DNA of 7,832 nt from Acetobacteraceae bacterium (lineage in GTDB: Bacteria > Pseudomonadota > Alphaproteobacteria > Acetobacterales > Acetobacteraceae), in assembly GCA_019689515.1 (NCBI GenBank), contig JADGHI010000166.1:1-7832 (forward strand), read 5' to 3'. Under the pieces are notes generated by a model that searched no databases, was not told the DNA's origin, and was given only the letters and a program-made list of their open reading frames with translations. Shown piece by piece: positions 1 to 5,550 of this stretch. Made by a program: the position numbers and the translations under genes. Numbering within the stretch: position 1 is the first letter of the stretch; the number at the start of each line of letters is the position of its first letter.

Positions 1-585
1 TGGGGCGACCTCGCCACGGCGGAGCGCCCCGCCGGCGCGCCGGTCTTCTGGACGCTCGGGGCGAACCAGAGCGGGAAGGCGGCAATCGCGGCCTGGCGCG
101 ACTGGCTGGCGCCGGGGCTCGCCGCCGGCGCGCCGCTCCGGCTCTGGCCCTTCGAGGGTGGGCTGCACGCACTGCTCGCGCCCGGCATGGCGGTGTTGGC
201 GGAGGTCTATCCGGCCGAGGCGCTGCGCCATTGCGGGCTGCGCCTCAAAGGGAGCAAGCGGGCGCAGGCGGCGCGGCGGGCGCTGGCGCCGGCGCTGCAC
301 GCGACGATGGCCGAGCGGCGGGTGGAGCCCTCCCCTGCTCTCGCGGCCTGCATCGCGGATGGCTTCGGCGCCGATGCGGCCGGCGAGGACCGATTCGATT
401 CGCTGATCGGGCTGCTCGGGCTGATCGGCGTGCTGGACGGGGCGCGGCCGGACTTCGTGCCGGACGATCCCTGGGTGCGCCGGTGGGAAGGCTGGGTGCT
501 GGGGCAGACGGCGCTGCCAAGGACGGTGCCGGCCGAGGCGCCGGTCTCCCAGCAGTGTGGCCTTCCTGGCCCCCTGCCCGCATGA
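1..585 (+). CDS. DUF429-family predicted nuclease (RNase H-like fold), C-terminal part; 5' end outside window
   Basis: The frame is open from the first base to a TGA at 583-585, giving 194 residues without the N-terminus. The fragment shows, in order, VFWTLGANQSGKAAIAAWRD (about residues 15-34), RLWPFEGGLHALL, AEVYPAEALRHCGL, a KRAQAARR stretch, GEDRFDSLIGLLGL and WEGWVLGQ. I recognise this series as the DUF429 / COG4328 family, annotated as predicted nucleases with an RNase H fold. No member function is assured, and the N-terminal part that would carry some of the acidic active-site residues is missing. The last dozen residues (SQQCGLPGPLPA) look like an unconserved tail. The next gene converges on it and is functionally unrelated, so this gene is probably the end of a separate unit. 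Family assignment is from remembered motifs; the function is unknown. Confidence 0.75.
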   Translation, partial: WGDLATAERPAGAPVFWTLGANQSGKAAIAAWRDWLAPGLAAGAPLRLWPFEGGLHALLAPGMAVLAEVYPAEALRHCGLRLKGSKRAQAARRALAPALHATMAERRVEPSPALAACIADGFGADAAGEDRFDSLIGLLGLIGVLDGARPDFVPDDPWVRRWEGWVLGQTALPRTVPAEAPVSQQCGLPGPLPA

Positions 586-611
586 CTGTGGCCAGGCTGT
601 CAGGGGCCAGG
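565..611. repeat. Imperfect inverted repeat spanning the end of the DUF429 gene
   Basis: CCTGGCCCCCTG (565-576) is complementary to CAGGGGCCAGG (601-611), with one extra C bulged and a 24-base loop that contains the stop codon. GGCCAGGC also occurs twice in the same direction (590-597 and 605-612), so a shorter alternative stem CTGGCC (566-571) / GGCCAG (590-595) competes. No T-run follows on the plus strand, so it is not a typical intrinsic terminator. It may be a weak stop signal or mRNA end structure between convergent genes. Confidence 0.35.
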
Positions 612-631
612 CGTTCTGCCGCAGCAACTCA

Positions 632-657
632 CGTCCCGGGTGTTCCCACCTAGGACG
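632..657. other. Small imperfect hairpin between convergent genes
   Basis: CGTCC (632-636) pairs with GGACG (653-657). After a 2x2 internal loop, GGTG (639-642) pairs with CACC (647-650) around a TTCC tetraloop. It lies nine bases beyond the end of the leftward solute-binding protein gene and could act on either strand. There is no T-run on either side, so a terminator role is only a guess. Confidence 0.3.
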
Positions 658-665
658 ATTGCGGC

Positions 666-1646
666 CTAGCCAATGGTGATCCTAGCCTCGCGCACCACCT
701 GGGCGAGCTTCTCCACCGCGGTGTCGTAGGCGCGCTTCGACTCCTCCGAGCTCATCGGCCGGGCGACGACGAAGCCTTGCTCCTCCAGCAGCCGGCGCAG
801 CGCGGCGTCGCGCAGCGCCTCCTGCACGGTCTCGTTCATCACGCGCAGGCGCTCCGCCGGGGTCGCGGCGGGGGCGAAGATCAGGTTCTGGCTGACACAC
901 TCGAACCCCGGCAGCGCCGCCTCGTGGATCGTCGGGATGTCGGGCAGCGCGGCCATGCGTTCCATCCCGGTCAGCGCGAGGGCGCGCAGCCGTCCGTCCC
1001 GCACCGCCGGCAGCGACGGCGGGATGGTGGCGAAGCTCATGGACACGCGCCCCGCCATGACGTCGGCGAGGCCCGGCGCGGTGCCGTTGTACGGCACGTG
1101 CACGGTCTGCACGCCGGCCATGCGGTCGAACATCTCGCCGGCTATGTGGCCGGCGCCGCCGACACCGAAGGAGGCGTAGGTCAACGCCCCCGGCCGCGCC
1201 TTGGCGTAGTCGATCAGCTCCGGCACCGAGCGCACGGGAAGGCTCGGATTGACGACCAGCAGGTAGGGCACGATGGTCAGCAGCGCGACGACGGTGAGGT
1301 CGCGCTCCGCATCGTAGGGCAGTGTGCGGAACAGGTAGCGGTTCAGGCCGACATTGGTGCCGCCCGACAGCACGGTGTAGCCGTCCGGCTCCGCGCGGGC
1401 GACGAAGGTGGTGCCGACGATGGTCGTGGCACCCGGCTTGTTCTCGACCACGATGGCCTGCTTGAGGATCTCGCCCCAGCGTCGGCCGAAGGCGCGCGCC
1501 ATCAGGTCCACGCTGCCTCCCGGCGTGTAGGGGACGACCAGCCGGATCGGCCGGTTGGGATAGGCCTCCTGCGGCTGTGCCGCCGCCCCGCTCGTCAGCG
1601 CCAGCGTCGGCAAGAGCGTCAGCACGCTGCGTCGCGTCGTGTGCAA
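666..1646 (-). CDS. Tripartite tricarboxylate transporter substrate-binding protein (Bug/TctC family), enzyme-linked copy
   Basis: This is a 326-residue periplasmic solute-binding protein of the Bug/TctC family, which captures small carboxylates and hands them to a TctAB membrane pair. An N-terminal signal has a twin-arginine-like TRRSVLT (residues 4-10), a hydrophobic core and a likely cut after AAA (21-23). The mature protein starts with the family's YPNRPIRLVVPYTPGGSVD (29-47). The binding-loop motif PGGSVD ends at Asp47, and ENKPGA, EPDGYTVL, GGAGHIAGEMF and HVPYNG follow in the usual order. The start is TTG at 1644-1646, chosen because a perfect AGGAGG (complement of 1653-1658) sits six bases upstream and no ATG gives a full signal peptide. 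It is diverged from the tctC at 3945 and so is not a recent duplicate. It lies 152 bp downstream of the two amidohydrolase genes on the same strand. Ligand unknown. Confidence 0.93.
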   Translation of the reverse strand: MHTTRRSVLTLLPTLALTSGAAAQPQEAYPNRPIRLVVPYTPGGSVDLMARAFGRRWGEILKQAIVVENKPGATTIVGTTFVARAEPDGYTVLSGGTNVGLNRYLFRTLPYDAERDLTVVALLTIVPYLLVVNPSLPVRSVPELIDYAKARPGALTYASFGVGGAGHIAGEMFDRMAGVQTVHVPYNGTAPGLADVMAGRVSMSFATIPPSLPAVRDGRLRALALTGMERMAALPDIPTIHEAALPGFECVSQNLIFAPAATPAERLRVMNETVQEALRDAALRRLLEEQGFVVARPMSSEESKRAYDTAVEKLAQVVREARITIG

Positions 1647-1652
1647 GACGTT

Positions 1653-1658
1653 CCTCCT
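1653..1658 (-). promoter_or_regulatory. Strong Shine-Dalgarno of the TTG-started binding protein
   Basis: The minus strand reads AGGAGG here, followed by six bases and then TTG. The perfect ribosome-binding sequence supports the unusual start codon. Confidence 0.8.
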
Positions 1659-1687
1659 GTTGTGCTTCTGATTGGCAACGCCCTGAC

Positions 1688-1716
1688 GATGAATCCGGCG
1701 GGATCCGGCGCGTCAA
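1688..1716 (-). promoter_or_regulatory. Weak candidate promoter in the 152-bp gap, with 8-bp direct repeats
   Basis: On the minus strand, TTGACG (complement of 1711-1716) matches five of six -35 consensus bases. Seventeen bases on is TTCATC (complement of 1688-1693), a poor -10 box. The spacer holds ATCCGGCG twice on the plus strand, at 1693-1700 and 1703-1710, a 10-bp period that places both copies on the same DNA face. This could be a secondary promoter with an operator for the binding protein gene. Otherwise the gap 1647-1798 holds only the ribosome-binding site; I see no small gene or terminator in it. Confidence 0.28.
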
Positions 1717-1798
1717 GCGCAGCGGTGTCGCGCGGATCGCGGGGCGCGAGACGCGGCGGAGGACGCCTCACTCCGGCCTTGCTGCCGCCGTGCGACGA

Positions 1799-2614
1799 TC
1801 ACCCTGCCGGGGATGCGGTCGCTTCCGCGGCCGCTCGCATGGCGTCGAGCACGGCGACGCCGGCAGCGACCAGTCGCTCGACGAGCCGCGCGCCATGCGC
1901 CGCGGAGGCGCCGCGCGGGTCAGGCGCCTGCACGCCGCCCGGCGCGATCTCCTCGATCGTGAGCGGCATGGCGACCTCGGCCTCGCCGGCGCGCACCGTG
2001 CCGAAGCCGGTCACCGCAAGGCCGAGGAAGGGCGGCGCCGGCCCGGCGCGCGGCACGGCCGCCTCGGGATGGCAGAGATCGGGGCGGAGGTGCAGCGCCA
2101 CCGAATAGACCGGGTCGCCGCCATGGCCGAGCGCGGCGGGATCGCCGCCGAGTGGGCCGTGCAGGGTGCCGGCGACGCGCCAGAGATGCAGGGCGGGCAC
2201 GATCGCGCCCTCGCGGCGGCGCAGATTGCGCGTGGCGGCCTCGATGGCGGGGATGTTGCCGCCATGGCCGTTGACGATCAGCAGGCGGCGCGTGCCGGTG
2301 CGCAGGAAAGCCGTGGCAGTCTCCTCGATCAGGCCCTGGAGCAGCGGCAAGGAGAGGGAGACGCCGCCCGGCACGCCGGCGAAGAAGTCCTCGCCGCCGA
2401 AGGGGATAACGGGGGCGAGCAACGCGTCGTCCCCGCGTGCCGCCGCGGCCTCCGCGATGCGCTCGGCGACCGCCTCGGCGATCAGGAAGTCGCCCATGGG
2501 CAGGGCGGGGCCATGCGTCTCGGTGCTGCCCATCGGCAGCAGCACGGCGGCGCCGGCGGCGAGGCGGCGCGCGACCTCAGGCGCCGGCAATTCGGCGATG
2601 CGCCGGGAGGTCAC
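1799..2614 (-). CDS. Creatininase-family amidohydrolase
   Basis: A 271-residue cytoplasmic protein of the creatininase family, which are metal-dependent hydrolases of cyclic or linear amides. The N-terminal signature GSTETHGPALPMGD (29-42) offers Glu32, His34 and Asp42 as metal ligands. FFAGVPGGVSL (77-87) matches the family FPGTISL segment, and VNGHGGN (114-120) gives His117. Family members of this kind usually have about 240-270 residues, so the protein looks complete. The reading frame runs far upstream, but the true start is the GTG at 2612-2614, which shares four bases (GTGA) with the stop of the M20 gene. That is a classic arrangement for translational coupling. True creatininase has NGHYEN where this has NGHGGN, and one residue more before the Asp ligand, so creatinine is not a safe substrate call. 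Relatives with NGHGGN include deformylase-type and cofactor-maturation members. Family is certain; substrate is unknown. Confidence 0.9.
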   Translation of the reverse strand: MTSRRIAELPAPEVARRLAAGAAVLLPMGSTETHGPALPMGDFLIAEAVAERIAEAAAARGDDALLAPVIPFGGEDFFAGVPGGVSLSLPLLQGLIEETATAFLRTGTRRLLIVNGHGGNIPAIEAATRNLRRREGAIVPALHLWRVAGTLHGPLGGDPAALGHGGDPVYSVALHLRPDLCHPEAAVPRAGPAPPFLGLAVTGFGTVRAGEAEVAMPLTIEEIAPGGVQAPDPRGASAAHGARLVERLVAAGVAVLDAMRAAAEATASPAG

Positions 2615-3786
2615 GACAGGATGTCGAGCGCCGCGCGCGACAGCGCCTGCACACCGAGGCCGATGCAGCGCTCGTCGGGCTGGTAATTGGCGTTGTGCAG
2701 CCGGTCGTCGCGGCCCGGCGCGCCGGAGCCGATGCGGAGCTGGAAGCTCGGGACCAGCGCGGCGAAGGCGGAGAAGTCCTCCGCGCCCATCGAGGGCTCG
2801 CCCTCCTCCACGACGTCGCCGAACTGGCGGCGCAGGGCGGCGATGGCGGGCTCCAGCACGCGGTCGTCGTTGACCAGCGGCGGCACCATGCGCCGGTAGT
2901 CGAGCGCGCAGGCGACGCGCATCGAGGCCTCGAGGCCCGCGGCGAGGCGGCGGATCGCGGTCTCGGCGAGGTCGCGCGATTCGGCGTGCAGGGTGCGCAC
3001 CGTGCCCTTCAGGTGCACGCGCTCCGGGATGATGTTGTAGGTGGTGCCGCCCTGGAAGCTGCCGATCGTCACGACTGCGGGATGAATCGGCTTGATCTCC
3101 CGGCTGACCACGGTCTGCACGTCGGAGACGAAGGAGGCGGCGGCGACGATCGGATCGATCGCGGCGTAGGGATGCGCGGCGTGGCCGCTCCGGCCGCGGA
3201 TGACCAGGTCGAACCGGTCGGAGGCGGCGAGCGAGGCGCCGCGCACATAGCCGAATCGGCCGACCGGCATGTCCGGGTGGTTGTGGAAGCCAAGGGCGAG
3301 GTCCACGCCCTCCGCCGCGCCATCGGCGATCATGGCGGCGGCGCCCTCGAGCACCTCCTCGGCCGGCTGGAAGATGAGGGCGACGCGGCCGGCGAGCTGG
3401 GGCGCGAGCTCCTTCAGCACCGCGGCGACGCCGAGCAGCGTCGTGGTGTGGATGTCGTGGCCGCAGGCATGCATCTTCCCCTCGCGCGTGGAGGCGAAGG
3501 GCAGGCCGGTCTCCTCCTGGATCGGCAGGGCGTCCATGTCGGCGCGGATGGCCAGCGTCGGGCCGGGGCGGCCGCCCTCGATGATCCCGACGACGCCGGT
3601 GCGGCCGACCCCGGTGCGGTGCGGGATGCCGAGACGCGCGAGTTCCGCCGCGACGATTCCCGCGGTGCGTGTCTCCTCGAAGGCGAGCTCCGGATGCGCG
3701 TGGATGTCGCGCCGCAGGGCGATGAGGTGCGGCTCGATGGCGGAAGCGGCGTCGCGGATGCGGCGCTCGGGGTCGTTGGGAAGCAT
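2611..3786 (-). CDS. M20D-family metallopeptidase / amidohydrolase (hippurate hydrolase-like)
   Basis: This 391-residue cytoplasmic enzyme has the usual length for M20 subfamily D, dinuclear-metal enzymes that hydrolyse N-acyl amino acids and similar amides. Visible motifs: RRDIHAHPELAFEE (25-38), LAIRADMDALPIQEETGLPF (78-97), MHACGHD (105-111; Cys108 and His110 ligands), FQPAEE (138-143; Glu142 as general base, Glu143 as ligand), FHNHP (166-170; His167 aligned with the family LHV histidine), MGAEDF near the C-terminus, and RLHNANY with His364 as the last ligand. All expected metal-site residues are present, so it should be active. There is no signal peptide. The ATG at 3784-3786 has only a weak ribosome-binding sequence upstream. 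It is the first gene of the leftward group, overlaps the creatininase-family gene by four bases, and diverges from the transporter operon. The acyl group and amine specificity cannot be read from sequence. Confidence 0.93.
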   Translation of the reverse strand: MLPNDPERRIRDAASAIEPHLIALRRDIHAHPELAFEETRTAGIVAAELARLGIPHRTGVGRTGVVGIIEGGRPGPTLAIRADMDALPIQEETGLPFASTREGKMHACGHDIHTTTLLGVAAVLKELAPQLAGRVALIFQPAEEVLEGAAAMIADGAAEGVDLALGFHNHPDMPVGRFGYVRGASLAASDRFDLVIRGRSGHAAHPYAAIDPIVAAASFVSDVQTVVSREIKPIHPAVVTIGSFQGGTTYNIIPERVHLKGTVRTLHAESRDLAETAIRRLAAGLEASMRVACALDYRRMVPPLVNDDRVLEPAIAALRRQFGDVVEEGEPSMGAEDFSAFAALVPSFQLRIGSGAPGRDDRLHNANYQPDERCIGLGVQALSRAALDILS

Positions 3787-3791
3787 AGGTA

Positions 3792-3825
3792 ACGATACCC
3801 GGACCGGCCGGTGGCGCCACGATAC
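3792..3825. promoter_or_regulatory. Candidate operator: two abutting palindromes framed by a direct repeat
   Basis: ACCGGCCGGT (3803-3812) and GTGGCGCCAC (3811-3820) are both perfect 10-bp palindromes that share two bases. The heptamer ACGATAC occurs on both sides in the same direction, at 3792-3798 and 3819-3825. The cluster covers the predicted -10 box and start point of the leftward promoter, which is where a repressor would act. No regulator gene lies in the window, so the binding protein is unknown. In GC-rich DNA short palindromes arise by chance, but this density together with the framing repeat is unusual. Confidence 0.45.
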
Positions 3826-3846
3826 GTGAACAAAGTTTCATGACAA
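3819..3846 (-). promoter_or_regulatory. Candidate sigma70-like promoter of the M20-creatininase operon
   Basis: On the minus strand, TTGTCA (complement of 3841-3846; five of six matches to TTGACA) is followed by 16 bases and then TATCGT (complement of 3819-3824; four of six matches to TATAAT). Transcription would begin near 3812 and leave a leader of about 25 bases before the ATG at 3786. Position and spacing fit well, but this is eye-matching only. Confidence 0.5.
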
Positions 3847-3857
3847 GCTTCAATGGC

Positions 3858-3910
3858 TTGCCGTGCATGGGTGCCACGTGCAATACGCAGCCCCCGAACG
3901 GGGGGGCACC
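3858..3910 (+). promoter_or_regulatory. Structured leader upstream of tctC (hairpin plus two mutually exclusive stems)
   Basis: TTGCCGTG (3858-3865) pairs with CACG-T-GCAA (3875-3883), with one bulged base and a 9-base loop. Further on, GCCCCC (3890-3895) can pair with GGGGGC (3902-3907), while GGTGCC (3870-3875) can instead pair with GGCACC (3905-3910). The last two stems share 3905-3907, so they exclude each other. No known riboswitch class is recognised. If transcription starts upstream of 3858 this is the 5' leader of the transporter mRNA; if not, the first repeat may be an operator. I could not identify a convincing rightward promoter. Confidence 0.3.
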
Positions 3911-3944
3911 GCGTGGAAGACGCGGCCCCAGGCAGGGAGGGATG

Positions 3945-4991
3945 ATGTCGGGACCAGTCCCGCGGCGGGGCTTAATCATCGCATCTGCGCCACTGGCAGG
4001 AGCCATCGCTCGCCCCGCGCGGGCCCAGATGCCCAGCTCGCAATCGCTACCCGGCGGCGCCGCCGCGTCGGCAAGTCCGTCCACGCCGCAGCCTTCCGGC
4101 GGGGGGCTGCCCATCCGCATCATTGTCCCCTTCGCCCCGGGCGGCACGACCGACCTGGTTGCGCGGCTGATCGCCGCGGGGATGCAGGAGCGGCTCGGCG
4201 GGACGCCTGTCCTGGTCGAGAACCGGCCCGGAGCCGGCGCGACGGTGGGCAGCCAGGCCGTCGCCGCGAGCCCGCCGGACGGCACGACGCTGGTCATGAG
4301 CAACGTCGCCAGCCACGCGATCAGCCCGGCGCTCTATCCCAATGTCCGCTACGACCCGGTGCGCGACTTCACGCATATCGCGCTGGTCGTCTCCAACCCC
4401 TCGGTCTGGGTGGTCAATCCGCGCTCGGAGCTGCACAGCCTCGCCGACGTGGTGCGCGTGGCGCGCGCGAGGCGGGGGCTGGACGTGGCGACCTCCGGCG
4501 CCGGCTCGTCCAACCACCTGCTGGTCGTGCAGTTCGCGCAGCTCGCCGGGGTGGAGCTGAATCACGTGCCCTATCGCGGCGCGGGGCCGGCGATGACCGA
4601 CACGATCGCCGGCGTGGTGCCGATGATGTCCGACAGCCTGCCCTCTGCCTCGGCGCATATCCGCCAGGGCAGCGTGCGGGCGATCGCGATGTCCTCGGCC
4701 GAGCGCCATCCCGGCTTCCCGGATGTGCCGACCTTCCGGGAGCAGGGCTTCGACCTGGTGAGCGGGAGCTGGTTCGGGCTGTCCGGCCCGGCCGGCCTGC
4801 CCCCGGCGATCGTCGAGCGCCTTTCGCGCGTGGTGCGCGCGACGGTCGCCTCGCCGGAGGTGCAGGCGCGGCTGATCGAGACCGGCGGCACGCCGGGCGA
4901 TATGACGCCCGAGGCTTACACGGAGTTCGTGCGCGACGAGCACGCGCGCTGGGCGGCCCTGGTGCGGGCCTCCGGCGCGAGGGTCGATTGA
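3945..4991 (+). CDS. tctC: Tripartite tricarboxylate transporter substrate-binding protein TctC (Bug family), transporter-operon copy
   Basis: A 348-residue periplasmic binding protein, first gene of the transporter operon. The frame is open from 3840, but the start is placed at the second of two adjacent ATGs (3942 and 3945) because AGGGAGG (3934-3940) then lies at a workable distance and the protein opens with a signal peptide: VPRRGLIIAS (5-14, twin-arginine-like), a hydrophobic stretch, and a likely cut near ARA-Q (25-28). Residues 29-54 form a Ser/Pro/Gly/Ala-rich spacer that most Bug proteins lack. The domain then begins at PIRIIVPFAPGGTTD (56-70), with Asp70 in the carboxylate-binding loop. 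LVENRPGAG, PPDGTTLVMSN, HVPYRGAGPAM and PDVPTFREQGF follow. It ends at a TGA (4989-4991), 77 bp before tctB. The family binds small carboxylates, often dicarboxylates or tricarboxylates; this ligand is unknown. Confidence 0.93.
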   Translation: MSGPVPRRGLIIASAPLAGAIARPARAQMPSSQSLPGGAAASASPSTPQPSGGGLPIRIIVPFAPGGTTDLVARLIAAGMQERLGGTPVLVENRPGAGATVGSQAVAASPPDGTTLVMSNVASHAISPALYPNVRYDPVRDFTHIALVVSNPSVWVVNPRSELHSLADVVRVARARRGLDVATSGAGSSNHLLVVQFAQLAGVELNHVPYRGAGPAMTDTIAGVVPMMSDSLPSASAHIRQGSVRAIAMSSAERHPGFPDVPTFREQGFDLVSGSWFGLSGPAGLPPAIVERLSRVVRATVASPEVQARLIETGGTPGDMTPEAYTEFVRDEHARWAALVRASGARVD

Positions 4992-5021
4992 TTCGAGCCG
5001 TGCCTGAAGCGACTGAACACT

Positions 5022-5062
5022 AGGGATGGCAAGGGACCGGCGAAAGCCGGCCATAGGGACCG
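5022..5062 (+). promoter_or_regulatory. Intercistronic GAAA-tetraloop hairpin and AGGGA repeats between tctC and tctB
   Basis: CCGGC (5037-5041), GAAA (5042-5045) and GCCGG (5046-5050) form a perfect five-pair hairpin closed by a GNRA tetraloop. AGGGACCG occurs identically at 5032-5039 and 5055-5062, and a third AGGGA lies at 5022-5026. The last AGGGA (5055-5059) is nine bases from the tctB ATG and is the likely ribosome-binding site. A stem at this place could protect the 3' end of tctC mRNA, which would fit the need for more binding protein than membrane subunits. Confidence 0.5.
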
Positions 5063-5068
5063 AGTAGC

Positions 5069-5518
5069 ATGAGGCTCAATGCAAAAGACATATTCTCAGG
5101 CCTGATCTTCATCGCGATCGCGCTGATCGGGCTGTGGCTGAACACGGAGCATGCGATGGGCTCGGCCCGGCGCATGGGGCCGGGCTACATGCCCTGGCTC
5201 ACCTTCATGCTCCTGCTCGCGCTCGGCGTGATCGTCGTCGTCCTGGCGCTGGCCAGCGGCCCCGACCCGCTGGAGCGGTGGGCCTGGCGCGAGATGTCGC
5301 TAGTGCTGCTCGGGATGTGCGTCTTCGGGCTGCTGCTCGAACGCGGCGGGCTGTTCCTCTCCTCCGCGGCGATGATCGGCATTGCCTCCCTCGCCGACCG
5401 GTCGCACAGGCCGCTCGGCGTGCTGGGCGTGATGATCTTCCTGCTCGCATTGTGCTGGTGGGTCTTCATCTACCAGCTGGACATCCGCGTCAGCGTCTGG
5501 CCGCAGTTCTGGCAGTAA
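5069..5518 (+). CDS. tctB: Tripartite tricarboxylate transporter small membrane subunit TctB
   Basis: A 149-residue inner-membrane protein of the size and shape of TctB, the small subunit that partners TctA in sodium- or proton-driven carboxylate uptake. Four membrane segments are visible: about 9-25, 43-63, 76-109 (split by ERGG at 91-94, probably one or two passes) and 116-137. The family signature RMGPGYMP (35-42) follows the first segment. The cytoplasmic loop before the last segment is charged (DRSHRP, 110-115). The start ATG has AGGGA nine bases upstream. It lies between tctC and tctA in the standard order, with a 32-bp gap to tctA. Sequence is poorly conserved in this family, so the call rests on the signature, topology and position together. 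Confidence 0.92.
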   Translation: MRLNAKDIFSGLIFIAIALIGLWLNTEHAMGSARRMGPGYMPWLTFMLLLALGVIVVVLALASGPDPLERWAWREMSLVLLGMCVFGLLLERGGLFLSSAAMIGIASLADRSHRPLGVLGVMIFLLALCWWVFIYQLDIRVSVWPQFWQ

Positions 5519-5550
5519 TTGAGCGCGGCGCAGGCTAGGGGACACACCCG

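Noticed and set aside
777..2108. A 443-codon plus-strand frame opposite the binding protein and creatininase genes
   Set aside because: Low-information Arg/Ala/Gly-rich translation with no domain, no ribosome-binding site of note, and crossing two real genes.
2611..3786. M20 gene as a creatinase partner, making a creatinine-creatine-sarcosine pathway with the creatininase-family gene
   Set aside because: Creatinase belongs to the M24 (pita-bread) fold, while this protein has clear M20 motifs such as MHACGHD and FQPAEE. Its creatininase-family neighbour also lacks the NGHYEN site.
3870..3910. Intrinsic terminator or known riboswitch upstream of tctC
   Set aside because: The G/C stem has no following T-run, and I recognise no conserved riboswitch core. 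It is reported only as a structured leader.
3840..3944. N-terminal extension of tctC from the ATG at 3840
   Set aside because: It would bury the signal peptide behind 35 non-hydrophobic residues. AGGGAGG just before the ATG pair at 3942/3945 explains the start better.
1799..4303. An 834-codon open frame on the minus strand, suggesting a giant fusion protein
   Set aside because: Only its last 271 codons encode a recognisable protein (creatininase family). The upstream part is an arginine/proline-rich out-of-frame reading of the M20 gene and of antisense tctC, a usual result of high GC.
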